Source of the DNA: DATFYM01 sp035315065
Lineage (GTDB): Bacteria > Acidobacteriota > Terriglobia > UBA7540
NCBI GenBank assembly: GCA_035315065.1
Contig: DATFYM010000123.1
Span: 1-22,304 of the forward strand
DNA: 22,304 bases
Reading direction: 5' to 3'
Shown: positions 1-6,426 of the stretch, piece by piece
Layout of the letters: each line of letters begins with the position of its first letter
Numbering within the stretch: position 1 is the stretch's first letter
Notes under the pieces: generated by a model
Database searches by the model: none
What the model saw: the letters and a program-made list of their open reading frames with translations, nothing else
What the model was told of the DNA's origin: nothing
Program-made: the position numbers and the translations under genes

Positions 1-27
1 CCGAGCTTCGTCCTGGATCAAGGATGG

Positions 28-108
28 GCGCGCCGGAGGCGGCGTCAAGGGTCTCCGATAAACGCCCGGCAAAAAGCGCCGGGCGCCCTTGACCCCGCTC
101 CGGCGCGC
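28..108. repeat. Long imperfect palindrome (three-part hairpin)
   Basis: Three nested complementary segments are visible. The outer arms at 28-38 and 98-108 match over 11 bases (GCGCGCCGGAG against its complement). A middle pair at 44-51 and 86-93 (GTCAAGGG / CCCTTGAC) matches over 8. The inner pair at 64-70 and 78-84 (GCCCGGC / GCCGGGC) closes an A-rich loop. The inner hairpin resembles a terminator stem but has no T run. It lies downstream of the minus-strand gene ending at 258, so it may end that transcript, or it may be a dispersed repeat. Confidence 0.6.
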
Positions 109-257
109 AGAAGGCGACGTGTGCCCACAAGGGTCTTGACAGGGCCGACGCCGTTATAGATGCGCTACCCGCTACGGCCGGCTCTATCCCGCCCGGCGGT
201 GCGCGATTCCACACCGACAGAATTCTACACCCGGGGCGGGGAGTTTGCGGGTATCAC

Positions 258-1241
258 TTATTTCCAGCGTTTCTCCATACCCTCCTTGTAAATCAACAGG
301 AATTCCTCGAAGGTGAGGCCGTAGGAGCGCTGAATTTGGTCGGCTGCTTTTTCCAGGGAATCCTCAATCGCAGCTCGCTCAGGCGTGCCCATGATTGCAG
401 CCTCGCCTATCATCGTGCGTGTGAGTTGTCGATGCTCACGAAATATTGACTTACGCAACTGCTCGTCCATACCCCTGGGCATGGCTGACCTATCGCCATG
501 CCAGACGACATAAACATGGTCCGACTCGCACGTGGCGCAACGCCCACTCAATATTCGGTGAAACGCGGGACCCCCGCCAACAACTGTTGCCATCTTAGAG
601 CAAGCGGAAATCATTTGCAGTCCGTTCCCTGTGATTCCATGAAAGCACTTGGGGCAAGCTGCTGCAAGATACTTGTCGAATAGCTCGACGGCGGCAGGTA
701 CATCAAGCCCATGTTGCAGCTTGATCACGTCGAACAACTGCTGAGTAACAAGACCGAGATCGCGGATGGCAATATCTACACACTGCAATCGGTAAGGTTC
801 GCTGGATACGTGCTGTGCCCATTTATCGAGCGCATAGCGCGGTATCTCAAACAAGTTGAAATCCGAAGGTAAATACGCGCTCCCACGCATCGAGGCGTTC
901 TTGAACCACTCTGAGGGGTTAACGTTCTGGCGTTCACCTGGAGTTTGCTGCATCTCGCTTTTCTGGTTGCCTCCGACAATGGAAGTTTTTTGCGATTTAG
1001 GGACCCATCTTCTAAATATTAGCTTCTCCAAACCTGACCTTACCCGAGGATTAACATCACTCGGAGACAATGACCTTTGCGCCTTTTTCTCCTTCAGTTT
1101 CTTCTCGAGCCGTTGGGTTATCTTCTCCTGCCTAGACTCTCCGATCTCCCCTGCTTCCGCTGCCTCCCGGACACTTCCGCCCGGTGACGCTCTGATCGCG
1201 TGTGGAAGCGCGATCATCGCCTGTACACCAAGTTGCGTCAC
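258..1241 (-). CDS. Hypothetical protein with two CxxC motifs
   Basis: A 327-residue protein of no family I recognise. The N-terminal ~60 residues are basic and probably helical (a run rich in K, E and R around residues 38-55). The middle holds CPKC and, about 40 residues later, CATC, a spacing that fits a zinc-ribbon or treble-clef knuckle. The C-terminus is charged and helical. The start is GTG, overlapping the TGA of the upstream 55-residue ORF as GTGA, with AGAGG about nine bases before it, so translation is probably coupled. It reads visibly richer in A and T than the genes to its right, which fits horizontal acquisition. No signal peptide or membrane segment is seen. Function unknown. 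Confidence 0.6.
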   Translation of the reverse strand: MTQLGVQAMIALPHAIRASPGGSVREAAEAGEIGESRQEKITQRLEKKLKEKKAQRSLSPSDVNPRVRSGLEKLIFRRWVPKSQKTSIVGGNQKSEMQQTPGERQNVNPSEWFKNASMRGSAYLPSDFNLFEIPRYALDKWAQHVSSEPYRLQCVDIAIRDLGLVTQQLFDVIKLQHGLDVPAAVELFDKYLAAACPKCFHGITGNGLQMISACSKMATVVGGGPAFHRILSGRCATCESDHVYVVWHGDRSAMPRGMDEQLRKSIFREHRQLTRTMIGEAAIMGTPERAAIEDSLEKAADQIQRSYGLTFEEFLLIYKEGMEKRWK

Positions 1242-1405
1242 CTCCCGGTTCCTCTCGGCCTCGCCATGCTCATGTCATTGTTGCCCGGTCGTAACTGACG
1301 GTCCCACGCCTCAGCGTCGAATCCGGCGAGCCACGCGCGCAACTGCTCCAATTCCTCCCGAGAAAGCTCCGTCATTTGGCCCTCAATGATTTGGAGTTTG
1401 CTCAT
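1238..1405 (-). CDS. Short antitoxin-like protein, probably truncated
   Basis: A 55-residue ORF starting MSKLQIIEGQ, with a central LSREELEQLRAWLAGFDAEA segment followed by WDRQ. From memory this matches the N-terminal half of small (~70-75 residue) proteins annotated as type II antitoxins, whose core is roughly LS-EEL--LR-W---FDA--WDRQ followed by a further ~30 residues. Here the similarity stops right after WDRQ and is replaced by a short Arg/Gly-rich tail. That suggests truncation or recombination, or reuse as the leader gene of an operon. Its TGA overlaps the GTG of the next gene by four bases (GTGA). No toxin follows. The family assignment is from memory, hence moderate confidence. Confidence 0.5.
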   Translation of the reverse strand: MSKLQIIEGQMTELSREELEQLRAWLAGFDAEAWDRQLRPGNNDMSMARPRGTGR

Positions 1406-1425
1406 CAGTCTGCCTCGGCCCTCAG

Positions 1426-1434
1426 AGTATACCA
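1426..1434 (-). promoter_or_regulatory. Possible extended -10 promoter
   Basis: Read on the minus strand the sequence is TGGTATACT, a good extended -10 (TGnTATAnT), lying 21 bases before the ATG at 1405. No convincing -35 is seen, as is usual for extended -10 promoters. It would drive the 55-residue ORF and the CxxC protein. Confidence 0.3.
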
Positions 1435-1535
1435 GAGCTGCCGATCACGGGAGGCGGCCAACTTAAGTGCCACCGTCACCGCAAGAAGAATCAACGTGCA
1501 GAGGCCGACGGTTTCGGTTAAATTCAGAAGCGGCC

Positions 1536-1748
1536 ATGAGAATCGACCGGCTGGAAATCGAGAATTTCAAGAAGCTTGCCCGGCAAACTGGGGCTTCTGC
1601 TCTGCGGCGATGTTCTGATGCCCGCCACGGGCATGCGTTGATCGGGCCGCAGCCTCCGTGGCTGATTTGTCCTGTAGGGGCGCTTCGCGGAGCGCCCTCG
1701 TCACCCATGGCGCGCATTTTCGCTAGTGTTCGGTCACTTAAGATTTGA
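1536..1748 (+). pseudogene. N-terminal stub of an SMC/RecF-like AAA ATPase
   Basis: Starting at ATG 1536 the product begins MRIDRLEIENFKKLA, the characteristic first beta-strand and turn of RecF/OLD/AAA-type ATPases (I--LEIENFK-F). After this the similarity is lost: no Walker A motif follows, and the frame runs through a palindromic repeat to a stop at 1746-1748. I read it as a gene whose 5' end survives at a deletion or repeat-insertion junction. The ribosome site is weak. It is unlikely to make a functional protein. It could be chance, but the 14-residue match to the family's start is striking. Confidence 0.45.
1672..1702 (+). repeat. REP-like palindrome, copy A
   Basis: The copy begins GTAGGGG (1674-1680) and has a stem of GGGCGCT (1678-1684) pairing with AGCGCCC (1691-1697), followed by TCGTC. 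It shares the GTAGGGG head and CCCT tail with the copies at 1797-1835 and 17788-17816. Confidence 0.6.
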
Positions 1749-1796
1749 CAGCGGCCTTGCGGCTCTGCCGCTGCACGATTGTCGCGAATTTGGGCG

Positions 1797-1835
1797 TGAC
1801 GACACACCAGGGCGGTTCGCGAACCGCCCCCTACT
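1797..1835 (-). repeat. REP-like palindrome, copy B (inverted)
   Basis: Positions 1810-1829 form a perfect 20-base palindrome (GGGCGGTTCG and its complement). On the minus strand it is preceded by GTAGGGG and followed by TGGTGTGTCGTC. It stands opposite in orientation to copy A, about 110 bases away, giving a head-to-head pair like a REPIN. It ends shortly before the ribosome site of the permease gene. Confidence 0.65.
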
Positions 1836-1863
1836 TTCATCATCTACGGAGGGAGATCCACCG

Positions 1864-3342
1864 GTGATCGCTGCGAAAACCAATCGCTCCGCGGCTGCTC
1901 AATTACGGCGCAATTCGCTGGGTCTGGCGGAACTGGTGTTCCAGGGCATCACGCACATCGCCCCGGCGGGCAACATCGTTTTCACGTTCCCGATCATCGC
2001 GCGCCAGGCGGGACCGGACATGCCGATCTCGTTGCTGCTGACGACCATCGTCTGCTTCTTTATCGGGAATACGGTAGCGCAGTTCTCCAGGTACATGCCG
2101 TCGAGCGGTGGCTACTATTCTTTCGCCACCAGTGGGCTGGGGAGCCACCGCGGCTTCATGGCGACCTGGAGCTACCTGATCTACGACCTCCTGGGGCCGG
2201 CCGGATCCACCGGGTTTCTGGGCTACATGATCTCAGACATACTGCGGACAGAGCTCGGCGTGAACATCCCTTGGTGGCTCGTCGCGCTGGCGGCATTTGT
2301 TCTCATCTGGGTCCTCACTCACTACGGGATCCGGCTGTCGATGCACACCACCGCGCTTTTCGGCAGCCTCGAGATATTGATCATGCTGGCCCTCGCGATC
2401 ACCTTCCTGGCGCATCCGGGGCCCGGTTCCAGCTATGTCGCGCCACTCAAGCCCTCGTCGTCGCCGCACCACTTTGGTGGCATCCTGGCCGGGATGGTCT
2501 TCTCGATACTCGCGCTGAGCGGCTTCGAGGCTCCGGCACCGCTCGCCCAGGAAAGCCGCCGGCCGGCCGAGTTCATCGGGCTGGCGGTCAACCTCTCGCT
2601 GGTGGGGATCGGGATCTTCTACGTCTTCACGTCGTACGCCAGCGCGATCGGCTGGGGAACAAGTAACATGGATGCCTTCGCCTCCAACCCGAACCCCTAT
2701 TACGCTCTTGGCCACGCGCTGTGGGGGGCCGGCTGGTGGCTCGTCGTCCTCGCTTTCATCAACAGCGCCATCGGGACCGGCATGGCCTGCACCAATGCCG
2801 CATCCCGGGTGATGTACACGATGGGCCAGGCGGGCACCCTCCCGGTCCGTTTCGGCAAGATTCATCCCGTTCACCAGACACCTACCTTCGCTATCGCCTT
2901 TCTCCAACTGGCCGGCATCGTGCCGGTCCTGCTGGTGGGCCTGCTGTTGCGGCCCGCAGACATCCTCGGTTTTCTCGGCACCATTGCTACCCTCGCCGTC
3001 ATCGTCCTCTATTCCATGGCGAATATGGCCCTGACGTCCTACATCCGCCGCGAGCACCCGGACGACTTCCGCGTCTGGCGGCACGCGGTGGTCCCCTGGA
3101 TCGGGACTTTGGCACTGCTGCCCGTCCTCTTCATAACCGTCTACCCCGTACCTACCTGGCCCTACAACATCACGCCGTATTTGTTCGTCGGGGCGCTCAT
3201 CCTCGGCTTTGGCTACATGCAGTGGCTCGAGTCGCGCCATCCCGGGGTGCTTCGTCGGGGTGCGACGATGCTCGTCGGACGCCGCACCGACGCCGAGGGC
3301 GACGTAGACTGGGACTCACCCACCGCCCCACCATTAGGATGA
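1864..3342 (+). CDS. APC-superfamily amino acid permease
   Basis: A 492-residue integral membrane transporter of the amino acid/polyamine/organocation superfamily, likely a secondary importer or exchanger of amino acids or amines in the inner membrane. The first helix carries the family's signature region (LAELVFQGITHIAPAGNIVF), followed by about 12 hydrophobic segments, SSGGYYSFAT after helix 2, and a GFEAPAPLAQE segment that matches the conserved helix 6 region. A short charged tail ends in TAPPLG. I chose the GTG at 1864 because GGAGGGAG lies eight bases before it; upstream codons in the same frame run through palindrome copy B and are not family-like. Substrate cannot be told. It may be a single-gene unit. 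Confidence 0.88.
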   Translation: MIAAKTNRSAAAQLRRNSLGLAELVFQGITHIAPAGNIVFTFPIIARQAGPDMPISLLLTTIVCFFIGNTVAQFSRYMPSSGGYYSFATSGLGSHRGFMATWSYLIYDLLGPAGSTGFLGYMISDILRTELGVNIPWWLVALAAFVLIWVLTHYGIRLSMHTTALFGSLEILIMLALAITFLAHPGPGSSYVAPLKPSSSPHHFGGILAGMVFSILALSGFEAPAPLAQESRRPAEFIGLAVNLSLVGIGIFYVFTSYASAIGWGTSNMDAFASNPNPYYALGHALWGAGWWLVVLAFINSAIGTGMACTNAASRVMYTMGQAGTLPVRFGKIHPVHQTPTFAIAFLQLAGIVPVLLVGLLLRPADILGFLGTIATLAVIVLYSMANMALTSYIRREHPDDFRVWRHAVVPWIGTLALLPVLFITVYPVPTWPYNITPYLFVGALILGFGYMQWLESRHPGVLRRGATMLVGRRTDAEGDVDWDSPTAPPLG

Positions 3343-3402
3343 CGGGTGGGTTTGGCGAGACGCGGGAACTTCAGACGCCCCGCACTTGCCCGATGCCATA
3401 GA

Positions 3403-3430
3403 TTGACAAGTTTTGTTATCGGCCTATTCT
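3403..3430 (+). promoter_or_regulatory. Sigma70-type promoter for the ParD-like gene
   Basis: TTGACA at 3403-3408, a 16-base spacer, and TATTCT at 3425-3430 lie just before a strong ribosome site (AAGAGGAGGG, 3433-3442) and the ATG at 3447. The -35 matches the consensus fully and the -10 in four of six positions. Antitoxin promoters are often self-repressed, but I see no clear operator palindrome here. Confidence 0.5.
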
Positions 3431-3446
3431 TAAAGAGGAGGGCTCA

Positions 3447-3713
3447 ATGAACGTTTCGCTCACGCCTGAACTCGAGGAGTTCGTCCAAACCAAAGTGCAA
3501 AGCGGCCGCTACAACTCCGCCAGCGAGGTGGTGCGCGAGGCGCTGCGCCTGCTCGAAGATCATGAGAAAGCACGCGTCGAGCAACTCGCCGAGTTCAACC
3601 TGGAACTGGGCCGGCGACTAGCTTCGCTGGATCGCGGGGAGCGGGTTGATCCCGCCGAGGTTCGCGCTCGTCTCCAGAAGAAGTCGGAGGAGCGCCGGAA
3701 GCAGCGCGCATGA
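3447..3713 (+). CDS. ParD-like ribbon-helix-helix antitoxin (orphan)
   Basis: An 88-residue protein. Residues 1-45 fit the ParD/CopG-like ribbon-helix-helix DNA-binding fold: beta-strand MNVSLTPELEEFV, then SGRYNSASEVVREALRLLED, which is the classic ParD core. The rest is a charged helix of the kind that wraps a toxin. In type II modules such a protein neutralises a ParE/RelE toxin and represses its own promoter. The stop overlaps a following ATG as ATGA, where the toxin normally begins, but that frame stops after 30 codons (3710-3802) and has no ParE features. So the toxin is missing or destroyed, or the protein now acts alone as a regulator. Confidence 0.82.
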   Translation: MNVSLTPELEEFVQTKVQSGRYNSASEVVREALRLLEDHEKARVEQLAEFNLELGRRLASLDRGERVDPAEVRARLQKKSEERRKQRA

Positions 3714-3802
3714 GTGACTCGGCAGAATCGGGTCTCAGGGAGCCGCGTCCCGTTATCGCCGTCAGCGAACTCCCGTGGCGCGCGGGCACTCATCGGAGTT
3801 AG
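3710..3802 (+). other. Vestigial ORF where a toxin gene should be
   Basis: Thirty codons (MSDSAESGLREPRP... to TAG at 3800-3802), joined to the antitoxin by an ATGA overlap. The composition is proline- and arginine-rich, without the hydrophobic core of ParE. It may be the remains of a deleted toxin gene or simply non-coding sequence. Confidence 0.3.
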
Positions 3803-3842
3803 AATCCGTACGTTGGGCGAGAATACGAAAGGAGGATGTCTT

Positions 3843-4820
3843 ATGAACCGCAGGGAGGCCCTGGGTGTTTTGGGTGGTATGGCCGTTGCGTCAACGGCCG
3901 AGGGCGAGACCGAGCGAAGCGGCATGATTTATCGCGAGTTCGGCAAAACCGGCATAAAGGTTTCGGCGATTGGCCTGGGAGGATACCACATCGGCAGCCC
4001 GAAGGACCCCAGCGACGGCATTCGCATTATCCGTAGCGCCATCGACCGCGGCATCAACTTTATGGACAACTGCTGGGACTACCACGACGGAGAGAGCGAG
4101 CGGCGGATGGGCATGGCTCTCGGTGACGGCTATCGCCAGAAGGCATTCCTGATGACCAAGTTTGACGGACGGACCAAGGCCGCCACGGCCCAGCAGATTG
4201 ACGAATCCTTGCGCCGCCTGCAAACGGATCATATCGACCTGATGCAGTTCCATGAAAACATCCGGCTCGAAGATCCCGACCGTTTCTTTGCGGAAGGCGG
4301 TGCGCTGGAGGCCTTGGAAGAGGCGAAGAAGGCGGGAAAGATTCGTTATATCGGCTTCACCGGCCACAAGGATCCGTACGTTCACCTGCGGATGCTCGAA
4401 ATCGCCGCGGCGCACAGTTTCCACTTCGACTCCTGCCAGATGCCGCTGAACGTGATGGACGCGCATTTCCGGAGCTTCGCCCACCAGGTTGTGCCCAAGC
4501 TCGTGGAGCAGGGGATCGCCGTGCTGGGCATGAAGCCTATGGGTGATGGCAACGTGTTGAAGAGCGGGGTCGTGACACCCATGGAATGCCTCCACTACGC
4601 GCTGAACCTGCCGACCACGGTGGTGATCACGGGCTGCGAAAGCCTGGAGATCCTTGACCAGGCGATCGAGGCGGTGAACACGTTCAAGCCGATGACTACC
4701 GATCAGGTTGCCGCGCTGCTGGCGAAGACTCGTGACGCCGCCATGACCGGAAAGTACGAGCCTTTCAAGACCACCCCGAGGTTTGACGGCACCGCCCACA
4801 ATCCGCAATGGATGGGATGA
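3843..4820 (+). CDS. Aldo/keto reductase with twin-arginine-type leader
   Basis: A 325-residue NAD(P)H-dependent oxidoreductase of the aldo/keto reductase superfamily, likely acting on a sugar or sugar-derived carbonyl. The expected catalytic tetrad is visible at D75, Y80, K106 and H137 (FMDNCWDY, MTKFD, MQFHEN). The N-terminus MNRREALGVLGGMAVAS resembles a short Tat leader of the kind used by exported sugar oxidoreductases; the hydrophobic stretch is brief, so export is not certain. The ATG at 3843 has AAAGGAGG seven bases before it; the frame is open further upstream but without family similarity. The dehydratase gene follows after 52 bases on the same strand, suggesting one operon for sugar or uronate metabolism. 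Confidence 0.87.
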   Translation: MNRREALGVLGGMAVASTAEGETERSGMIYREFGKTGIKVSAIGLGGYHIGSPKDPSDGIRIIRSAIDRGINFMDNCWDYHDGESERRMGMALGDGYRQKAFLMTKFDGRTKAATAQQIDESLRRLQTDHIDLMQFHENIRLEDPDRFFAEGGALEALEEAKKAGKIRYIGFTGHKDPYVHLRMLEIAAAHSFHFDSCQMPLNVMDAHFRSFAHQVVPKLVEQGIAVLGMKPMGDGNVLKSGVVTPMECLHYALNLPTTVVITGCESLEILDQAIEAVNTFKPMTTDQVAALLAKTRDAAMTGKYEPFKTTPRFDGTAHNPQWMG

Positions 4821-4872
4821 GACAGAGGTCGCGCCTGCACGGAGGCTGGAAGAGCCCGGTGGGGAGGTAGAA

Positions 4873-6255
4873 ATGCGCGCACGTTCGGTGGATACCGTGG
4901 ACGGGACACGGCGCGGGCTGCTGAAACTTGCCGGGGCCGTGGCGGCAAGTAAAGCGCTGCTCGGCGACGAACCGGCGATCGCTGCGCAGCAAGCCGAAGC
5001 GAGTTGCCGCACGTGCGGGCTTCCGGCCCTCAAGATCTCCGACGTCCGCGTGATCGTCACCTGCCCCGGCCGCAATTACGTGTTAGTGAAGATCATCACC
5101 AGCGAGCCCGGTCTCTATGGTGTCGGCGATGCCACGCTGAACGGCCGCGAGCTTGCCGTGGCGGAAGACCTGAAAGAGCACATCGCCCCGCTGCTCATCG
5201 GCCGTGACCCCGAGCAGATTGAGGACACGTGGCAGTACCTCTATCGCGGCCCTTACTGGCGGGGCGGACCGGTGCAGATGACGGCGCTCGCCGGCGTGGA
5301 CCTCGCCCTGTGGGACATCAAGGGTAAGCGCGCCGGAATGCCCGTTTACCAGTTGCTGGGCGGGCGTACGCGGGTGGGAGCGCTGGCTTACACGCACGCG
5401 AGCGGCGCCGATTTCGCCGCCGTCGAAGACGTGGCGCGCCGCGCCATGGAGCGCGGGTTCAAGGCGGTTCGGGCCCAAGTGGCCATCCCGGGCCTGGAGG
5501 GAACGTATGGGACGCCGGGCCGGAAGACCCCGGAAGAGACAACAGAGCGAACATCGCCACCGGCAGGCCTGCCGGCGACCGAGGTTTTTGAGCCTACGCC
5601 TTACCTGGCAACGGTTCCGCGCCTCTTTGAGCACCTGCGTGCCAAGCTCGGCGGCGACATCGAGTTGCTGCACGACGTACACGAGAAGCTCGATCCCATT
5701 CAGGCCGCGCGCCTCGCTCACGACCTTGAACCTTATCATCTCTTCTTCCTCGAAGATCCTCTGCGCCCGGAATACAAAGAGAGCTTCCGCCTCATCCGCG
5801 AGCACTCCACCACACCCATCGCCATGGGCGAACTGTTCAACTCCCTGTGGGACTGTGTGCCCCTCATCAAGGAGCAACTGATCGATTACATTCGCTGCGA
5901 CCTTGGGCACATCGGCGGCGTTACGGCAGCGCGCAAGGTGGCTGCGCTCGCTGAACTCTTCCAGGTAAGGACGGCGTGGCACGGTCCCGGCGACATCGGT
6001 CCGGCCACTCACGCCGCCAACGTCCACGTGGATATTTCTATCCCCAACTTCGGCATTCAGGAGATGGTCTTCTTCCCCGATGCGGCACGCGAGGTGATGC
6101 CGGGCGCGCCGGAGTTCAAGGACGGGTACATGAACGTGACCGACGCTCCGGGTCTGGGCACGGACGTGAACGAAGACTTGGCCAGCAAATATCCTTACCG
6201 CCGTGCTTATCTTCCCACCGCGCGGCGCAAGGACGGCAGCGTACACGATTGGTGA
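4873..6255 (+). CDS. D-mannonate dehydratase-like enolase-superfamily enzyme with Tat-type leader
   Basis: A 460-residue member of the enolase superfamily, closest to the ManD/RspA group that dehydrates D-mannonate to 2-keto-3-deoxygluconate in hexuronate catabolism. Family motifs include PGRNYVLVKI, LIGRDPEQIEDTWQYLYRG and ALWDIKGK. The presumed Mg2+ ligands D268, E294 and E320 are each 26 residues apart, as in ManD. H270 follows D268, a later histidine sits in WHGPGDIGP, and an Arg-Tyr pair at R200/Y212 keeps the 12-residue spacing of the ManD dyad. Unusually, ~50 extra residues precede the fold: TRRGLLKLAGAVAA looks like a Tat signal, followed by a CRTC pair. The ATG at 4873 has GGGGAGG just before it. 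True substrate is uncertain; many relatives are weakly active. Confidence 0.85.
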   Translation: MRARSVDTVDGTRRGLLKLAGAVAASKALLGDEPAIAAQQAEASCRTCGLPALKISDVRVIVTCPGRNYVLVKIITSEPGLYGVGDATLNGRELAVAEDLKEHIAPLLIGRDPEQIEDTWQYLYRGPYWRGGPVQMTALAGVDLALWDIKGKRAGMPVYQLLGGRTRVGALAYTHASGADFAAVEDVARRAMERGFKAVRAQVAIPGLEGTYGTPGRKTPEETTERTSPPAGLPATEVFEPTPYLATVPRLFEHLRAKLGGDIELLHDVHEKLDPIQAARLAHDLEPYHLFFLEDPLRPEYKESFRLIREHSTTPIAMGELFNSLWDCVPLIKEQLIDYIRCDLGHIGGVTAARKVAALAELFQVRTAWHGPGDIGPATHAANVHVDISIPNFGIQEMVFFPDAAREVMPGAPEFKDGYMNVTDAPGLGTDVNEDLASKYPYRRAYLPTARRKDGSVHDW

Positions 6256-6267
6256 CCGGGAACCGGG

Positions 6268-6363
6268 AATTGCCGATTGCAGATTGACGATTGACGATTG
6301 GAAGAGAAGACGCAAGCCGCTCCGGTTTTCCAATCGTCAATCGAAAATCGTCAATCGGCAATT
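6268..6363. repeat. Inverted repeat built of GATTGAC-type heptamers
   Basis: The left arm (6268-6303) and right arm (6328-6363), each about 36 bases, are imperfect reverse complements. Each is made of repeated GACGATT/GATTGAC units. The stem would follow the dehydratase stop by 12 bases, so it may end or protect that transcript. Only a ~24-base loop separates the arms. Confidence 0.65.
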
Positions 6364-6411
6364 CTTCTCGGCCCGCCAGTTTCGAGTTTCGAACCCTCCC
6401 AGCAGCGATGC

Positions 6412-6417
6412 TAAGAT
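6412..6417 (+). promoter_or_regulatory. Possible -10 of the TPR gene
   Basis: TAAGAT lies nine bases before the ATG at 6427. A weak -35 (TTCGAA, 6388-6393) stands 18 bases upstream of it. No ribosome site precedes the ATG, so any transcript would have almost no leader. Confidence 0.25.
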
Positions 6418-6426
6418 AGACAAGTC

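Noticed and set aside
28..108. Integron attC site
   Set aside because: The hairpin lacks the conserved attC core triplets (GTTRRRY and RYYYAAC) and no integrase or cassette array is visible.
124..165. Promoter TTGACA...TATAGA at about 136-160
   Set aside because: The spacing between the two boxes is too short (about 13-15 bases) and no gene follows on that strand.
2233..3240. Minus-strand frame of 335 codons opposite the permease
   Set aside because: Shadow of the permease; extremely charged, with no hydrophobic core or motif.
3710..3802. ParE toxin partner of the ParD-like antitoxin
   Set aside because: The frame is 30 codons long, rich in proline and arginine, and lacks ParE features.
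3891..5075. Minus-strand frame spanning the reductase and dehydratase genes
   Set aside because: Crosses two well-supported genes on the other strand and matches no family.
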